Part shown: positions 34,120-42,764 of the stretch, piece after piece
Position numbering within the stretch: position 1 is the stretch's first letter
Layout of the letters: each line of letters opens with the position of its first letter
Translations under genes and position numbers: made by a program
Notes under the pieces: generated by a model
What the model saw: only the letters and a program-made list of their open reading frames with translations
The model's database searches: none
What the model was told of the DNA's origin: nothing
NCBI GenBank assembly: GCA_905181625.1
Contig: CAJIYJ010000005.1
Span: 332,021 to 396,020 of the forward strand
From: an uncultured Flavobacteriaceae bacterium
Lineage (GTDB): Bacteria; Bacteroidota; Bacteroidia; Flavobacteriales; Flavobacteriaceae
Reading direction: 5' to 3'
DNA: 64,000 bases

Positions 34120-36219
34120 ATGAAATTACTTAATATAAAATCTTTATTACTTTTTTTTCTGGGTTTTATTTTATGTGTAAATATTGCGTCGTCTCAAGTC
34201 ATGGAAAATAAACTAAGTCAAGAAAAAAGTCTTTATCTCAAGCAACACGCTTCAAATCCCGTGCATTGGTTACCATGGGGGGAAGAAGCCCTTTCTTCTG
34301 CTCAGAAATTAGACAAACTAATAGTGATTAGCGTAGGGTATTCATCATGTCATTGGTGTCATGTCATGGAAGAGGAAAGTTTTGAAAAACAGGACGTAGC
34401 CGACGTTATGAATCAGAAGTTTATAAACATCAAGGTTGACAGAGAAGAAAGACCGGATATTGACGAAATTTATATGAAAGCTCTAGTCTTAATGACTGGA
34501 AGCGGGGGTTGGCCTATGAATATTATCGCTCTGCCTGATGGCACTCCAATATGGGGGGGCACCTATGTTCCAAAAACACAGTGGGTTCAAGTTTTAAATC
34601 AGGTCGAGGAATTTTATAGAACTAGAAGATCAGATATTTTAGAATATGCTAAAAACGTTAAAGAAGGAGTTCAAAAAGAGGCTCTAGTAACACCCACTGC
34701 TGATAAGGAGATATATTCTAATAAATTACAAAATGAACTAGCTGAGAATGCCTATAAATTTACTGACAAGATAAATGGAGGTTTTGGAAATAGTCAAAAA
34801 TTCCCGCTGCCTTCTATGCTAAACTTTTTTCTAAGATTTTCAACTGAAAATGATAATATAGAAATGAAAAAGTTTGTTAAAAAAACACTTTTTAAAATTG
34901 CTCAAGGAGGGATAAATGACAGAGTTGAAGGAGGTTTTCATAGATATACAGTAGACAATATGTGGCATATTCCTCATTTTGAAAAAATGTTATATGATAA
35001 TGCTCAGTTATTAAGTGTTTTTTCCAAGGCTTATAAGGTTTTTAAAGAGCCAAGGTTTAAAGAAGAACTGTATAACGTGTATAATTTTTTAGACTTGAAA
35101 ATGTCAAGTCCAAACAACTTAATTTACTCTAGTATTTCAGCAGACACAAACTATGAGGACGGTTCAAAAGAAGAAGGAGATTTTTATGTATGGAATAAAA
35201 ACGAACTTAAACAAGTTTTAAAACAGGACTATAAATGGGTAAGTGATTATTATAGTATAAATGACAAAGGGTATTGGGAGAAAGAGAATTATGTTTTTAT
35301 TCAAACAATTTCAGATAAGGAATTTGCATCTAATATTAATTTAGATTTAAATCAATTCAAAGAAAAATTAAAATTAGTAAATAAGAAACTCTATAATTTT
35401 AGAGAAAAAAGGGTAAAACCGATAACTGACACTAAAATAGTTTTTTCATGGAATGCATTAACCATAAGGGGAATGGCGGATAGCTTCAAAGCAACTGGAG
35501 ACAAAATATTTTTAGAAAAAGCTCTCTCAATTGAAAAAGCATTGAGCGAAAAAATGACCTCAAATAATATTATTTTTCATTCCAATAGTTCTAAAAAACT
35601 GGATCAGGTTCTGTTTTTTGAAGATTATAGTTATTATATAGATGCTTTAATTGGACTTTACGAAGTTACGTTTAACGAAAAATGGCTTGTTAAAGCAAAT
35701 GATTTCACGCAATTTAGTAATGAAACTTTTTTAGAGAGTAATGGATACTTTAAGTTCTCAACTACAAAAGAAACCTTGTACACTAACACATTAATAAACT
35801 TAGAGGATGGAGTCACTCCTTCTGCAAATTCAGTAATGAATTTTAATTTGTTTAGACTTGGGCATTACCTTGGAAATAAACAATATAATCAACACTCTAA
35901 GACAATGATTAATAATATAAGTGGAAAAATTAAAGAAAGAGTAACAGATCATCTTTTTTGGCTGTGGCTTTCTCATAATTATTCTAATAAGTTTTATGAA
36001 TTAGCCATTAATGGAGAAAATGCAAAACAAAAAGCAGAGGAGCTTATGTTAAAATATTTACCCAACACTTTAACAGCGGCATCTAATAAGTCTTCAGAAC
36101 TATATTTGTTAAAAGACAGATACTTTGAAGAGGAAACCTATATATATGTTTGCGTGGACAATACTTGTAAATTCCCAGTTACAACAATTGAAGAAGCAGA
36201 AGCTTTACTTAATGATTAA
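34120..36219 (+). CDS. DUF255 thioredoxin-domain protein (YyaL/SSP411 family)
   Basis: A 699-residue protein with a signal peptide-like start and the family N terminus HASNPVHWLPWG. The thioredoxin-like motif is SSCHWCH (Cys 77 and Cys 80). An (alpha/alpha)6 region with GGFHRYTVD and WHIPHFEKMLYDNAQ motifs follows, as in N-acylglucosamine-epimerase-like barrels. The family role is unsettled. It diverges from the sulfatase gene and overlaps the response-regulator gene by 4 bases at its end. Confidence 0.9.
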   Translation: MKLLNIKSLLLFFLGFILCVNIASSQVMENKLSQEKSLYLKQHASNPVHWLPWGEEALSSAQKLDKLIVISVGYSSCHWCHVMEEESFEKQDVADVMNQKFINIKVDREERPDIDEIYMKALVLMTGSGGWPMNIIALPDGTPIWGGTYVPKTQWVQVLNQVEEFYRTRRSDILEYAKNVKEGVQKEALVTPTADKEIYSNKLQNELAENAYKFTDKINGGFGNSQKFPLPSMLNFFLRFSTENDNIEMKKFVKKTLFKIAQGGINDRVEGGFHRYTVDNMWHIPHFEKMLYDNAQLLSVFSKAYKVFKEPRFKEELYNVYNFLDLKMSSPNNLIYSSISADTNYEDGSKEEGDFYVWNKNELKQVLKQDYKWVSDYYSINDKGYWEKENYVFIQTISDKEFASNINLDLNQFKEKLKLVNKKLYNFREKRVKPITDTKIVFSWNALTIRGMADSFKATGDKIFLEKALSIEKALSEKMTSNNIIFHSNSSKKLDQVLFFEDYSYYIDALIGLYEVTFNEKWLVKANDFTQFSNETFLESNGYFKFSTTKETLYTNTLINLEDGVTPSANSVMNFNLFRLGHYLGNKQYNQHSKTMINNISGKIKERVTDHLFWLWLSHNYSNKFYELAINGENAKQKAEELMLKYLPNTLTAASNKSSELYLLKDRYFEEETYIYVCVDNTCKFPVTTIEEAEALLND

Positions 36220-36905
36220 AAATTAACTAATAGACTTTTAAAAGCCTCTCTATAGATACCTCCAATTTTATAGGGCTTTTTTTCTATGTAGGCTATACTT
36301 CCATCTATTACATCGATCTTATTTATTGCTGCAGTTGTTGATCTATGAATTCTTATAAATTTAGATTTCGGAAGAGCACTTGTAAAGGACGTTAAGGTTG
36401 TGTGAACTATGAAATTTTTGTTTTTAGTAACAATTTTTATGTAATCTTTTAGGCTTTCAACAACTAGAATGTCCTCATAATTTATTTTAACATTTAGCTT
36501 GTTTACTCTAACGAAAACAAAATCTAGTTTTGGAAATTTAGGCTTAGGTTCTTTTTCTAATTTCAGCACCTTATTAACAGCTTTTTCAAATCGGCTGAAA
36601 GGAATAGGTTTTAATAAATAGTCAATAACATCTAAGTCATAACTTTCTATTGCATATTCTGAGTGAGCACTAGTAATAATTGTTTTAGGAGGGTTTTCTA
36701 AACCTTTCAAAAAACTTATCCCATCAATAAAAGGCATATTAATATCTAAAAACATTAAATCAACCTCCTCTTTTTTAATAATTTCTAAAGAGTCATTTGC
36801 GTTAGAATAAGAACCTAAACAATTAAGAAAATCTGTCTTTTTTATAAAGTTTTCAATTACTTTAATAGCAAGAGGTTCATCGTCAAGAATTATACAGTTA
36901 ATCAT
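36216..36905 (-). CDS. LytTR-type response regulator
   Basis: A 229-residue two-component regulator. The receiver domain has acidic residues DD at 8-9, phospho-acceptor Asp 54 (MFLDINMP) and Lys 99 (YLLKP). The C-terminal LytTR DNA-binding domain starts near residue 130, with VVESLKDYIKI and FIRIHRSTTAAI. Its start overlaps the histidine kinase stop by 8 bases, so the two are a translationally coupled pair. Target genes cannot be read from sequence. Confidence 0.93.
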   Translation of the reverse strand: MINCIILDDEPLAIKVIENFIKKTDFLNCLGSYSNANDSLEIIKKEEVDLMFLDINMPFIDGISFLKGLENPPKTIITSAHSEYAIESYDLDVIDYLLKPIPFSRFEKAVNKVLKLEKEPKPKFPKLDFVFVRVNKLNVKINYEDILVVESLKDYIKIVTKNKNFIVHTTLTSFTSALPKSKFIRIHRSTTAAINKIDVIDGSIAYIEKKPYKIGGIYREAFKSLLVNF

Positions 36906-37980
36906 TTTTTAATTTAACTTTTAGTTCAGCAATATATTTATTTTTTTCTTCATAAGTCTTTAAACTAAAATTTTCTTTACCATAATTAATTTCAAGTCTT
37001 TTTTTGATATTTAAAAGTCCGATTCCTCCAACTTGAACCTTAATTGGTTTAGTCGATTTAGTGAAAGAGTTCTCGACTTTAAAATGAATATCAGAGGAAT
37101 CTATTTTAAGATCAATATTTATATAGCTATTTTTTTTTGAATTTCTAGCGCCATGCTTAAATGCATTCTCTACAAGAGGGATTAAAAGTAAAGGCCTAAT
37201 CATAGTTTTTTTCACCGCTCCTCTAACGTTAAAAGTCACTTTTAGCTCTTCATTGTATCGCAATTTCTCTATATCTATATAATCTTTAATGTGCTTAATT
37301 TCGTTTCTTAAAGTTTGATACTCTTTTCCCGTTTCATAAAGAAAGTACTTCATTAAATCGGATAGTTTAAGAATAAGATCTGGTGCCTTATCTGATTTGT
37401 CAATCGTCAAAGAATATAAATTATTAAGCGTATTGAAAAAGAAATGTGGCTGAATCTGTGAACGAAGATACTTGAGTTCATTCTCTAAAAGAACTTTGTT
37501 TGTATTCAATAAGAATTCCCTTTGTTTAGTCCAGTCTATTACTAGTTTTATACAACTGACAAAAGTAATCACGTATACTTCACCAAGAACAGTTTGAATA
37601 ACATAATCAAATGTGATTTTTGAAGTTATGCCTGCAAATTCAGGTAAGACATCTTCACTTAAAAAAGAGAATGTTAGTTGAAACTTTAAAAGAAGGGCTA
37701 CACTTAAGCTCAAAGTAATTAAACTAAAAAACTCAAAAACTTTCCTTTGAAATAATTTTGGCAAAAAAAGGAAGATAAATAGATAACACAATGTTATGTG
37801 AATTGGGAATCCAATTAAATTAGATTTTAGGGAATAAGCATAATCTTGATAAAAAATACCCCACCTAAGTACGTTAAACGTAAAGTAAGCCAGCCAGAAA
37901 TATATTTGAGTACTAGAGGGAATAGAAGAAATCTTATTATAATCAGGATTGTTAAATAAAGTTTTTTTATAAATACTCAT
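36898..37980 (-). CDS. LytS-type sensor histidine kinase
   Basis: A 360-residue integral membrane kinase with four hydrophobic segments in residues 25-150, a coiled linker, and the His_kinase domain. QIQPHFFFNTLNN contains the phospho-acceptor His 179. An ATPase domain follows with the N-box LVENAFKHG and a glycine-rich GGIGLLNIKKRLE. It has no periplasmic sensor domain, so it may sense within the membrane. Partner of the overlapping LytTR regulator. Confidence 0.92.
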   Translation of the reverse strand: MSIYKKTLFNNPDYNKISSIPSSTQIYFWLAYFTFNVLRWGIFYQDYAYSLKSNLIGFPIHITLCYLFIFLFLPKLFQRKVFEFFSLITLSLSVALLLKFQLTFSFLSEDVLPEFAGITSKITFDYVIQTVLGEVYVITFVSCIKLVIDWTKQREFLLNTNKVLLENELKYLRSQIQPHFFFNTLNNLYSLTIDKSDKAPDLILKLSDLMKYFLYETGKEYQTLRNEIKHIKDYIDIEKLRYNEELKVTFNVRGAVKKTMIRPLLLIPLVENAFKHGARNSKKNSYINIDLKIDSSDIHFKVENSFTKSTKPIKVQVGGIGLLNIKKRLEINYGKENFSLKTYEEKNKYIAELKVKLKND

Positions 37981-38097
37981 ATAAATTTATCTATGGTTTC
38001 AGCAGTTTTGCAATAAAATCTTACAAGCTCATATAAAATTCTATGACTTTTCATTTATTAATTACTAAATTAAAAAATCAATCTTAAATTATTGTTT

Positions 38098-39522
38098 ATG
38101 AAGACATTTAAATTCAATTCTTTATTTCTAGGTGTGTTAGCGATGCTTTTTTTATCATGTGAAAGTAACTTTGAGAAAGGGTCTCCAAACATTATATTTG
38201 TATTAACAGACGACCTGGGCTTTAACGATTTAAGCTCTTATGGCTCTACAATTATACACACACCAAACTTAGATAAGTTAGCCAGCGAAGGAGCTTTGTT
38301 GAATTCATACTATTCTCCTCAAGCTGTTTGTTCAGCATCTAGGGCTTCAATTTTAACGGGGAGTTATCCAAATAGAATTGGGTTTAGTGGAGCTTTGGGT
38401 CCTAATTCAAAAAAAGGTATTAATCCAAATGAACTATTGATTTCGGAGATGTTAAAAGACAAGGGTTATAAAACAGCTGCTTATGGTAAATGGCACCTTG
38501 GAGACAACAAAAAATTCTTACCAACAAGACACGGATTTGATGATTTTTATGGAATATTATATTCAAATGATATGTGGCCATTTCATGCAGAATACCCTGA
38601 TAGCTATCCTGATTTAATGCTTTATGACAAGGAAACTCCAATAAAAGTATTAGAAGACCAATCAAATTTAACTAAAGATTTAACTACAAAAAGTGTAGAA
38701 TTTATAGAAAAAAACAAAAACAATCCTTTCTTTTTATACTTAGCACATCCACAGCCACACGTTCCTTTGTTTGCTTCCTCTGATTTTAAAGGAAAATCTG
38801 AAAACGGTCTTTATACTGATGTTATTCAAGAAATTGATCATTCTGTTGGAGCGATTATGAAAGCATTAAAAGACAATGATTTAGAAGACAATACCATTGT
38901 TGTTTTTACATCAGACAATGGACCTTGGCTTTCTTATGGCGAACATGCTGGCTCAACTGGAATATATAAAGAGGGAAAGGGAACAACATGGGAAGGTGGT
39001 CAAAGAGTCCCCTGTATAGTTTGGTATCCAAATGAAATAAAACCAAATACTGTAATTTCTGCGCCTTTAATGGGAATAGATTGGCTTCCAACTTTTGCGA
39101 GTGTTACAAACTCTAAGTTATCAGAAAATAAAATTGATGGAAAAAATATTTGGGAAGTATTAATAAATAAGACAGATAAATCTCCTCACGAAGCTTTGTT
39201 TTTTTACTATCATGTGAATAGTTTACATGCTGTTAGATATGGAGATTGGAAAATGTATTTCCCTCATCGCTATAGAACATTAAATGGAAGAAAAGGAAGA
39301 AATGATGGGAGTCCTATTAAATATCAGTATGTAAATTTAGAAAAGATGGAACTGTATAATTTGGTTGAAGATCCTAGTGAAACTAAAAATATATTTGATC
39401 AACACCCTGAAATAGCTAAAAAAATAGAAAAGCTAGCGGATATTAAGAGAGATGAAATAGGAGATGATTTAACTAAGGTTAAAGGAACTGAAAACAGGCC
39501 TGTAGGGATGATTGATTATTAG
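38098..39522 (+). CDS. Sulfatase (S1 family, lipoprotein)
   Basis: A 474-residue type I sulfatase. ATG 38098 is preferred over a TTG two codons earlier. Lipobox LFLSC (Cys 21) suggests a surface lipoprotein. Metal motif TDDLG lies at 37-41, formylglycine motif CSASRASILTG at 78-88, then GKWHLG and a TSDNGPWLSYGEHAG stretch with metal-binding residues. The typical C-terminal region (LYNLVEDPSE) is present. It is co-directional with the glycosylasparaginase gene 18 bases downstream, linking sulfate removal to glycoprotein breakdown. Confidence 0.92.
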   Translation: MKTFKFNSLFLGVLAMLFLSCESNFEKGSPNIIFVLTDDLGFNDLSSYGSTIIHTPNLDKLASEGALLNSYYSPQAVCSASRASILTGSYPNRIGFSGALGPNSKKGINPNELLISEMLKDKGYKTAAYGKWHLGDNKKFLPTRHGFDDFYGILYSNDMWPFHAEYPDSYPDLMLYDKETPIKVLEDQSNLTKDLTTKSVEFIEKNKNNPFFLYLAHPQPHVPLFASSDFKGKSENGLYTDVIQEIDHSVGAIMKALKDNDLEDNTIVVFTSDNGPWLSYGEHAGSTGIYKEGKGTTWEGGQRVPCIVWYPNEIKPNTVISAPLMGIDWLPTFASVTNSKLSENKIDGKNIWEVLINKTDKSPHEALFFYYHVNSLHAVRYGDWKMYFPHRYRTLNGRKGRNDGSPIKYQYVNLEKMELYNLVEDPSETKNIFDQHPEIAKKIEKLADIKRDEIGDDLTKVKGTENRPVGMIDY

Positions 39523-39540
39523 TATTAAAACATTTAGTTT

Positions 39541-40521
39541 ATGAATAAAAGAAGAAGTTTTATTAAAAAATCTATTCTTGGAGGGGTAGGAGCTACAGCG
39601 TTATTAAATTGTGAAACTCCAAAAGAAAGTGGCACTAAGGCTACTTATCCAAGAATAATTTCAACTTGGAATCATGGGGTTCCTGCTAATCAAGAAGCTT
39701 GGAAATACTTAATGGAAGGGCAATCTGGATTATCAGCTGTTGAAGCAGGAGTTAAAATACCAGAAGCAGATCCAAAAGTAAGGTCAGTGGGTTATGGTGG
39801 ATATCCAGATAGAGAGGGAATAGTAACTCTAGACGCCTGTATAATGGATAAAAATAATAATTGTGGTTCGGTAAGTTTTTTACAAAATATAAAACATCCT
39901 ATATCAGTTGCGAAATTAGTCATGGAAGAAACCCCCCACATAATGTTGTCTGGAAAGGGAGCTTTTGATTTTGCAGTTTCAAAGGGATTTAAAAAAGAAA
40001 ATCTTTTAACTGAGGCATCAAAACAGGATTGGATTAATTGGAAAAAAAAGTCAAAATATAAGCCAGTTATTAATTTAGAAAATCACGATACCATTAGCAT
40101 GCTTTTAATTGATGATAATGGAGATTTATTCGGAGCTTGTACAACAAGTGGAGCGGCTTGGAAAATGCATGGTAGAGTAGGCGATTCACCCATAATAGGA
40201 GCAGGTCTATTTCTAGACAATGAAGTAGGGGCTGCTGCAGCCACTGGTTTAGGTGAAGCTGTCATAAGAACTTCTGGAAGTGCTATGGTTGTGGAATTAA
40301 TGAGACAAGGGCATTCGCCTATGGATGCTTGTAAAAAAATTGTTGACAGAATTTCTAAAATCCATAAATCAGGTCCTGAGTGGGAATATTTACAAGTAGG
40401 ATTTATTGCAATGAATAAAAAAGGAGAATATGCAGGGTATAGTTTAAGAAAAGGATTTAATTATGCTATTTGCGACTCTTCAAAACAAAACTTACTTTTA
40501 GATGCTAAACACGCTATTTAA
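39541..40521 (+). CDS. N4-(beta-N-acetylglucosaminyl)-L-asparaginase (glycosylasparaginase)
   Basis: A 326-residue Ntn-hydrolase. The start MNKRRSFIKKSILGG is a twin-arginine-like signal with a Cys soon after (LLNC), so it is probably exported and lipidated. Conserved parts are STWNHG, CGSVSFLQNIKHP, and the autocleavage site NHDTISM, where Thr 184 becomes the N-terminal nucleophile. GLGEAVIRTSGSAMVVELM follows. It cleaves the GlcNAc-Asn bond that joins N-glycans to proteins. It sits between a sulfatase and a membrane cytochrome-like gene. Confidence 0.93.
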   Translation: MNKRRSFIKKSILGGVGATALLNCETPKESGTKATYPRIISTWNHGVPANQEAWKYLMEGQSGLSAVEAGVKIPEADPKVRSVGYGGYPDREGIVTLDACIMDKNNNCGSVSFLQNIKHPISVAKLVMEETPHIMLSGKGAFDFAVSKGFKKENLLTEASKQDWINWKKKSKYKPVINLENHDTISMLLIDDNGDLFGACTTSGAAWKMHGRVGDSPIIGAGLFLDNEVGAAAATGLGEAVIRTSGSAMVVELMRQGHSPMDACKKIVDRISKIHKSGPEWEYLQVGFIAMNKKGEYAGYSLRKGFNYAICDSSKQNLLLDAKHAI

Positions 40522-40529
40522 TTTCTCAA

Positions 40530-42566
40530 ATGCTTGAAATTTTAAATTATTTAGGGAAATTTCATCCGGTAATCATTCATTTACCTATTGGAGCTCTATA
40601 CCTTACCTTTTGCTTAGCCTTATTAGAAAAAATCTTTAAAAGCAAGTATGTAATTCCAATAAGGTTTGGTTTATTATTTTCTTTTGTATTTGCTCTATTT
40701 TCTTGTTTTTTAGGATATTTCCTTTCAATTGGTGGAGATTATTCAGAAGCTATTTTAGACAAGCACATGTGGCTAGGAATTTCAACTGCTTTATTTATTG
40801 GGATCTTGTTATGGCTTCATAAAAAAAGTAATTATGAAAAATATTTTATTCCTTTATTTGTTTTCACCATTGTTTTGCTCTCTATTACGGGTCATTTTGG
40901 GGGAAGTATTACACACGGAAAGGACTATTTGAAAATTCCTGAATTTAAAGAAGACTATAAGATTGTGAAGCTTGACAGTGTTCAGTTGTACTCTCAGTTA
41001 GTTCAACCCATTTTAGATAATAAATGTGTAAAATGTCATAATCAAAATAAGTCTAAAGGAGGGTTGATCTTAGATTCACAAAATGCTATTTTAAAAGGAG
41101 GAGAGTCCGGAGAAATTTTAACAGCTTATAACCCTACTAGTAGTCATTTGTATAATTATCCAAACCTCCCTATTAATGATGAAATGCACATGCCTCCAGA
41201 AGGAAATACTCAATTAACCATTCAAGAAATTCAACTTATTAAGTTATGGATTGAATCTGGGTCAGATTTTGAGAACGTTACTTTAATGGATAATCTTTCA
41301 ATTGAAAATAAAAACAGTGTACTCTCTTTTTTTCCTCCAACACAAAAAAACGTTTCACCTCCTAGTTTGAATGATTTAAAAAAATTAATTGAGTTAGGTT
41401 TTAGATTAGAGAGAAATAGCAATGAAAATAATTTTATAGAAGCTAAATTTGTTGGAACTAAACTTGAATCAAAACATTTAAAGGCCCTTTTAAAAGTTAA
41501 AACACAGCTTATTAAATTAGATCTTAGTAATTCAAATTTAAATGATAAGCTTTTTTTTAGACTGAGTAAATTAGAAAACCTCAAATATTTAAAGGTTAAC
41601 AATACTTCCATAATAGATATATCCTTAAAACATCTGCCTAAACTTTTAGAAACCCTAATAATTAACGGCAATAATATTTCTAACAACGGGTTAATTTTTT
41701 TAGAAGAAAATAAATCATTGAAAAATATTTATGCTTGGAACACCAAGATTGATGATAAAAAAATTAATAAGGAAAAGCTTTTAGCCACTATTCACTTAGG
41801 AGTTAAAGATTTTTCAAAAGGAGTACCGCTTTCTGAGCCAATAACAGTTTCGGAACAAACAATGTTTTCGGATTCTTTAAAAATAGAATTCTACAATCCT
41901 CTTGGAAACCCTACAATCAGATATACTCTCAACGGAGAGGACCCTGATTCATTATCTGCTATTTATACAAAACCTTTTTTGATTTCAAGCTCGTTAAATC
42001 TTAAAGCAATTGCATTTAAAAAAGGCTGGCTAGATAGTAAAATAAGTTCTGTAGATTTTGTTAAAGTTGAAGGAATATTAGAAAACTATATTCTAAAAAC
42101 TTCACCTGACAATAGGTACAAAAATCCAAAAAAATTGTTTGATGGGGTTGTTGGAGATATAAACTTTAGAGATGGAGACTGGAATGGGTTTATCCGATCC
42201 CAAGATTATGTTATTGGCGTTAATGAGCGAAATTCTGGTGACTTGATTGTTGAAATAGACTTAAAGGAAAAGCAATACTCCGCCATTGGCATTCATGCAT
42301 TGGAATCTATTGGAGCTTATATTATGTTTCCTAAAAGCGTAGAACTTTATGACATAAGTCAAAAAAAAGAAAAATTAATTTACTCTAAAAATTTTATTGC
42401 ATCAAAGTTGGGCGCTCCTAACTTAACTAAATTTTATAAAGTTCCAATAACAAATAAATCAAGTAAACTTAAACTTGTTGTAAAGAGCAACAAACAATTG
42501 CCTAAAGGTCATCCTGCAGCAGGAGAATATGCCTGGCTTTTTGTTGACGAAATATTACTTTTGTAA
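40530..42566 (+). CDS. DUF2231 membrane protein fused to cytochrome-c-like, LRR-like and CHB_HEX_C domains
   Basis: A 678-residue mosaic. Residues 1-130 hold four hydrophobic helices of the DUF2231 type. Residues 155-250 hold a Planctomycete-type cytochrome c domain with heme-binding CVKCH (166-170) and a MPPEG metal-side methionine near residue 220. Residues about 310-400 read as leucine-rich-repeat-like. Residues about 430-510 form a CHB_HEX_C-like beta domain. The C terminus reads like a jelly-roll carbohydrate-binding module (DFFDGVVG-type start). Location beside glycosylasparaginase and SusCD suggests electron transfer or sensing tied to glycan use, which is inference. Confidence 0.78.
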   Translation: MLEILNYLGKFHPVIIHLPIGALYLTFCLALLEKIFKSKYVIPIRFGLLFSFVFALFSCFLGYFLSIGGDYSEAILDKHMWLGISTALFIGILLWLHKKSNYEKYFIPLFVFTIVLLSITGHFGGSITHGKDYLKIPEFKEDYKIVKLDSVQLYSQLVQPILDNKCVKCHNQNKSKGGLILDSQNAILKGGESGEILTAYNPTSSHLYNYPNLPINDEMHMPPEGNTQLTIQEIQLIKLWIESGSDFENVTLMDNLSIENKNSVLSFFPPTQKNVSPPSLNDLKKLIELGFRLERNSNENNFIEAKFVGTKLESKHLKALLKVKTQLIKLDLSNSNLNDKLFFRLSKLENLKYLKVNNTSIIDISLKHLPKLLETLIINGNNISNNGLIFLEENKSLKNIYAWNTKIDDKKINKEKLLATIHLGVKDFSKGVPLSEPITVSEQTMFSDSLKIEFYNPLGNPTIRYTLNGEDPDSLSAIYTKPFLISSSLNLKAIAFKKGWLDSKISSVDFVKVEGILENYILKTSPDNRYKNPKKLFDGVVGDINFRDGDWNGFIRSQDYVIGVNERNSGDLIVEIDLKEKQYSAIGIHALESIGAYIMFPKSVELYDISQKKEKLIYSKNFIASKLGAPNLTKFYKVPITNKSSKLKLVVKSNKQLPKGHPAAGEYAWLFVDEILLL

Positions 42567-42662
42567 TTATTTAAAACATTCGATTCTGAAAGTTTTATAA
42601 CAAAATAATTTGTTCTAGGCCTATCTACAGAGTCCTCGTCTCTTAGATCTTTATCGTAAAAA

Positions 42663-42675
42663 ACCAATGATTGGT
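42663..42675. promoter_or_regulatory. 13-bp perfect palindrome upstream of susC
   Basis: ACCAATGATTGGT, a perfect inverted repeat around one base, lies about 90 bases before the susC start in a 198-base gene-free stretch. It could bind a dimeric regulator. The gap otherwise shows no -7 element I trust. Confidence 0.35.
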
Positions 42676-42764
42676 CGAAATATTGGCTTAAAAAAGCAGA
42701 TATGTTAAAAAAGTGTTAAGTATTTTATTAAATTAGTACTGATTTAAACAAAAACAAAAATTTT

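Noticed and set aside
40083..40265. Antisense frames inside the glycosylasparaginase and other genes
   Set aside because: Composition follows the complement of the coding strand, no promoters or starts of their own, and no motif. These are shadow frames.
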